From positions 1,148,501 through 1,212,500 of the forward strand of contig JARGXX010000115.1 in NCBI GenBank assembly GCA_030374765.1: a DNA stretch of 64,000 nt, given 5' to 3'. The notes beneath the pieces were generated by a model, which ran no database searches, had not been told where the DNA came from, and worked only from the letters and a program-made list of their open reading frames with translations. The translations under genes and the position numbers were made by a program. Shown here one piece after another: positions 61,469-64,000 of this stretch. The first letter of the stretch is position 1, and each line of letters opens with the position of its first letter. The stretch comes from Agarophyton chilense. Taxonomy: Eukaryota; Rhodophyta; Florideophyceae; Gracilariales; Gracilariaceae.

Positions 61469-63166
61469 TACGCCAGGCGAGTGTGCAGGCCGATGATGAC
61501 GATCAAATATCGTTTACACACATTCTGCCGTTTTTGTAGTTTCCACGCAGTATCCGTCCGCGATTCACCACAGCCGGGAATGCCCGGCACCGCTTTTGGC
61601 CTCGAGACACACGTATTGGCTCTTGCTTAGCTTATTGCTGATGCGTTGCGCCTCGGAACCGCTTATTCCTGTTCTGTTCATCAATCAAATGGAGCAAAAT
61701 ATTGCGCGCGCCTGCTTTCGCAATGTGAAAGCGCACAACCGCCAGCCCAGCGCTTTCTTAGCCAACCGCCGACAAATGAGCCAATTCTTGTTGTGCGACC
61801 CGTCCACATATTATGAACACGTACAGCTGCGTGGTCGGTTGTACCAGAAGGCAGCTCCCCCTTCGCTCCAAAACCTACGCTTGTGTGTGGCAGCGCAAGT
61901 AGTCAGCGCTCGACTCCGCGCCAGAGCCGGAGAAACGAGGCACAGCGCGGCGAGAGCATCCGGCGCTCGATTGACCTGAGCCGCGAAACAATTACGCAAG
62001 CCAGACGTAAGCACTCCATCTCGGGCGCACTGCACAAGGCCAACAGCGCAAGCGACAATGCGGTGCCGTAGAAGATAGTGACAGCCCGCACAAGTGTGGG
62101 GAAAGCGGCCGCATTGGACGGACAGAAACAAACCGCCTACTATGAATGTTTGTGTTTGCACAAAGCGAGCGCAGCGCTTGTCGCACGCGCCACACGCGCC
62201 GCAGCACGTACTTCGAACCGCAACATAAAGTTACTTTATGCAGTCGAGCACGCGTCTTTACACCGTCACGCACGTGCGGCACGTGGCGTCACTCCACACA
62301 TTCATCGCTGCTCCATGTGCCGTGCGCGTGTGTGTTTGTGCTCCCGCCACCGGTGCCGCGCGTTTTTGTGCGCGTCAACGTGGTCAACGCTGCACAGTGC
62401 ATACCCACCTGCTAGAGCATTCGCTCCCGATTGTTCTGCGCGCGGCCCGATGATGATGATGCATGCATGCTCCGTGGAGGCGATTGCTCTCTTGTTTGCC
62501 GTCGAACGCCTTCCCCTCAGGCATCCCTTCGCCGGCCGGCTCTGCGGCGATTCGATTTGGGGGGCGGGGGGGACTGCGTGCACGGCGGCGATGACATGTC
62601 CGCCACCGTTCACACCATCGTTTCCCCCCGTCATCCAGTCTTTCACTCTGTGGTTTCTTCGTGTTTCCCCGTAGCCACTTATGTTGTTTTTCGCGAACAA
62701 GGTCCTTGACGTATTTTTGTAGCCCTTTCTTTCTCTTCTGCGTTTCAAGTCATTCGCCAGAATTGACCTACACCAAGATGAGCAATGCACGCGGGGTTTT
62801 AAAAAAAATGTAAAAAGAGCATCTTTTATTCCGCAGTCTTTACGCTTTCATGAAGAAGGTCTATCGCTTTCTCGGATGCGTGTTTGTCGAACAGCAATGG
62901 GGGAAAAGGGTGTAGCAAAAGCACCGAACAATAAAACAGTAGATAGTGTTGTGAAAAAAATGGGTTTCTTATTCGATTGTAATATGACATTCGCTTTAAA
63001 AATAATTGAATGCGCTCTAATAGTACAAGTACTGAGGTGTTAGACACGAGTAAGTGCAGTACGTAGAATACTGTGACAGGTGAGGGCAGGTGTGATCGGT
63101 TTCAATCAGCAAAAGTGTGTTGTATAATGAAAGCGCGAGGAGGGGTGGGATTGAGTAGGTTGAAAG

Positions 63167-64000
63167 TTACAAACAAAAAGAAGAAGCAAGGTTGACGGCG
63201 TAGTCAAGCCCGAGCGGGTTGAGACCGCCAGGAGGCGTTGGAGCTATGGAATGTGCGATGGCTGGGTTGTACATTTCATCCACGGATGAAGGCAAGCCAT
63301 CGGTGCCATAGTTTGCATCGCCCATGTCGAGCAAGTCGGTATCCTTTGGTTGGATCGCCAGGGAGAAGTCAGCGAACGGATCGTCCAGATGCAGCTCGTT
63401 TTTCCACAAGCTGTCTGAGATGTCCGGAAGGGGAACATCGGCACTCGGAGCAATCGGGTCGACTCTTGGGGAGTTGAGAGTGAACGAGAGCACATCAGTC
63501 TCATCCGAGGATTCGCTGAGCACCGAGTTGGCTCGAAGATCGATCGGGAAATAGTGGGCGGGCTCCGTGGGGAACAGGGGGCGTGCCACGCTGAGCTTGG
63601 TGGGTGGGTGGTGTGCCAGGCTGTTCTCATGATCAAGCAAGTGGCAGAAGCGAAAGAAGACGGAGGTGCAAGCCGGGTACGAACAGGGGTACTTGCGGGC
63701 TTGGTGCATTTGCGGTGTCCATTTGGAGGAGTTGAGAGCGGCGGACTGGTTGATTGCGGTGGGAGAAGAATGTGCTTTTTGAGGGGAGGGCGGGGCGAGG
63801 GAGTGTTCGGAGATGGGCAGCAGGGGAGAGGGGGAGCTATTTAGTACATGGGCTTCCAGAACGGCGGGGGGTGCGGCGAGTATGTTGGTGGCGGTTGCGG
63901 AAGTCACGGGGGAGGAGGCGGAGGGAGGCTGGTTTTGGATACAGGGCTGCTCGGGCGACTGGTTGGCAACCTGGTGAACCTTGATGTGGGGCTTGAGGGA
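63167..64000 (-). CDS. C2H2 zinc-finger transcription factor, 5' end outside the window
   Basis: 278 codons from the right edge to the stop at 63167; the N terminus is missing. The first codons at the edge read SLKPHIKVH, the helix and H-x3-H of a C2H2 finger, so at least one more finger half lies beyond the window. A second, less regular finger is C-SYPA-C...FCHLLDHENSLAHH (C-x4-C, His spacing x5). Between and after the fingers the chain is rich in Pro, Ser and acidic residues, with DETDVLSF, LPDISDSLW and LHLDDPFADFSLAI looking like acidic-hydrophobic activation segments. There is no ATG in the visible part. Family and targets are unknown. Confidence 0.78.
   Translation of the reverse strand, partial: SLKPHIKVHQVANQSPEQPCIQNQPPSASSPVTSATATNILAAPPAVLEAHVLNSSPSPLLPISEHSLAPPSPQKAHSSPTAINQSAALNSSKWTPQMHQARKYPCSYPACTSVFFRFCHLLDHENSLAHHPPTKLSVARPLFPTEPAHYFPIDLRANSVLSESSDETDVLSFTLNSPRVDPIAPSADVPLPDISDSLWKNELHLDDPFADFSLAIQPKDTDLLDMGDANYGTDGLPSSVDEMYNPAIAHSIAPTPPGGLNPLGLDYAVNLASSFCL

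Larger units (their letters stand above)
59670..63166. other. GC-rich, repeat-rich region, one weak gene candidate
   Basis: 3.5 kb with many overlapping frames caused by high GC. Three items stand out: a 12-bp tandem repeat (60297-60331), a TATA-like promoter followed by a 72-codon frame, and a two-part 8-bp minisatellite (61201-61468). CACGTG motifs and ACACGTGT-type palindromes are frequent (59913, 59935, 60703, 60760, 62269). No tRNA or other RNA gene was recognised. Confidence 0.4.

Overview
This is a nuclear eukaryotic window, most plausibly from a unicellular alga. The eukaryotic evidence is a spindle-checkpoint kinase, U1-C, a Mediator subunit, an ESCRT-II subunit, an R2R3 MYB and three genes that need spliceosomal introns. 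Those introns are 61-78 nt, start GTATGC, GTAAGC or GTAAGT, and carry CTAAC- or CTGAC-like branch points. A plastid lineage is suggested by an Obg GTPase, a diaminopimelate epimerase and a YqgF nuclease homologue, all bacterial-type and two with presequence-like N termini. Most genes are single-exon, which fits a red alga or another compact algal genome. The lineage is an inference; no rRNA or plastid sequence is present to settle it. LAYOUT: 1-11.6 kb holds a decayed Harbinger transposase, then a gene-dense block: HSDL2-like dehydrogenase, MadBub kinase and seryl-tRNA synthetase (divergent), U1-C, a CTR-type copper transporter and a small secreted cysteine-rich protein. 11.6-26.9 kb is AT-rich and almost gene-free, with at least two Tc1/mariner pseudogenes, scattered Tc1-like terminal inverted repeats, a Harbinger fragment, a GC-rich island and dispersed repeats. 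26.9-36.2 kb holds a four-helix membrane protein with one intron, a Pho80/U-type cyclin, a spliced R2R3 MYB and an unrecognised glycosylated-type membrane protein. The stretch from 20.6 to 36.2 kb is bounded by a 98%-identical inverted pair of about 637 bp repeats. 36.5-45.5 kb carries a protein with three MSP domains, a large BED-finger orphan, an AlkD-like HEAT-repeat protein and an enone/quinone reductase. 45.5-50.7 kb shows no convincing gene. 50.7-59.7 kb is gene-dense again: a spliced five-finger C2H2 protein, tRNA-Thr(UGU), a 64-residue membrane protein, VPS36, Obg, DapF, YqgF and MED7. 59.7-63.2 kb is full of simple repeats, and a C2H2 factor runs off the right edge. HOW THE GENES RELATE: there are no operons. 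The repeated arrangement is divergent pairs sharing 0.4-0.8 kb promoters (MadBub/SerRS, MSP protein/BED protein, VPS36/Obg, DapF/YqgF). The three bacterial-type organelle genes lie within 4.2 kb of each other. I found no obvious new multi-gene system. The most unusual items are the triple-MSP protein, the intact MadBub with its ABBA-KEN-ABBA cassette, the membrane and BED-finger orphans, and the long inverted repeat pair.
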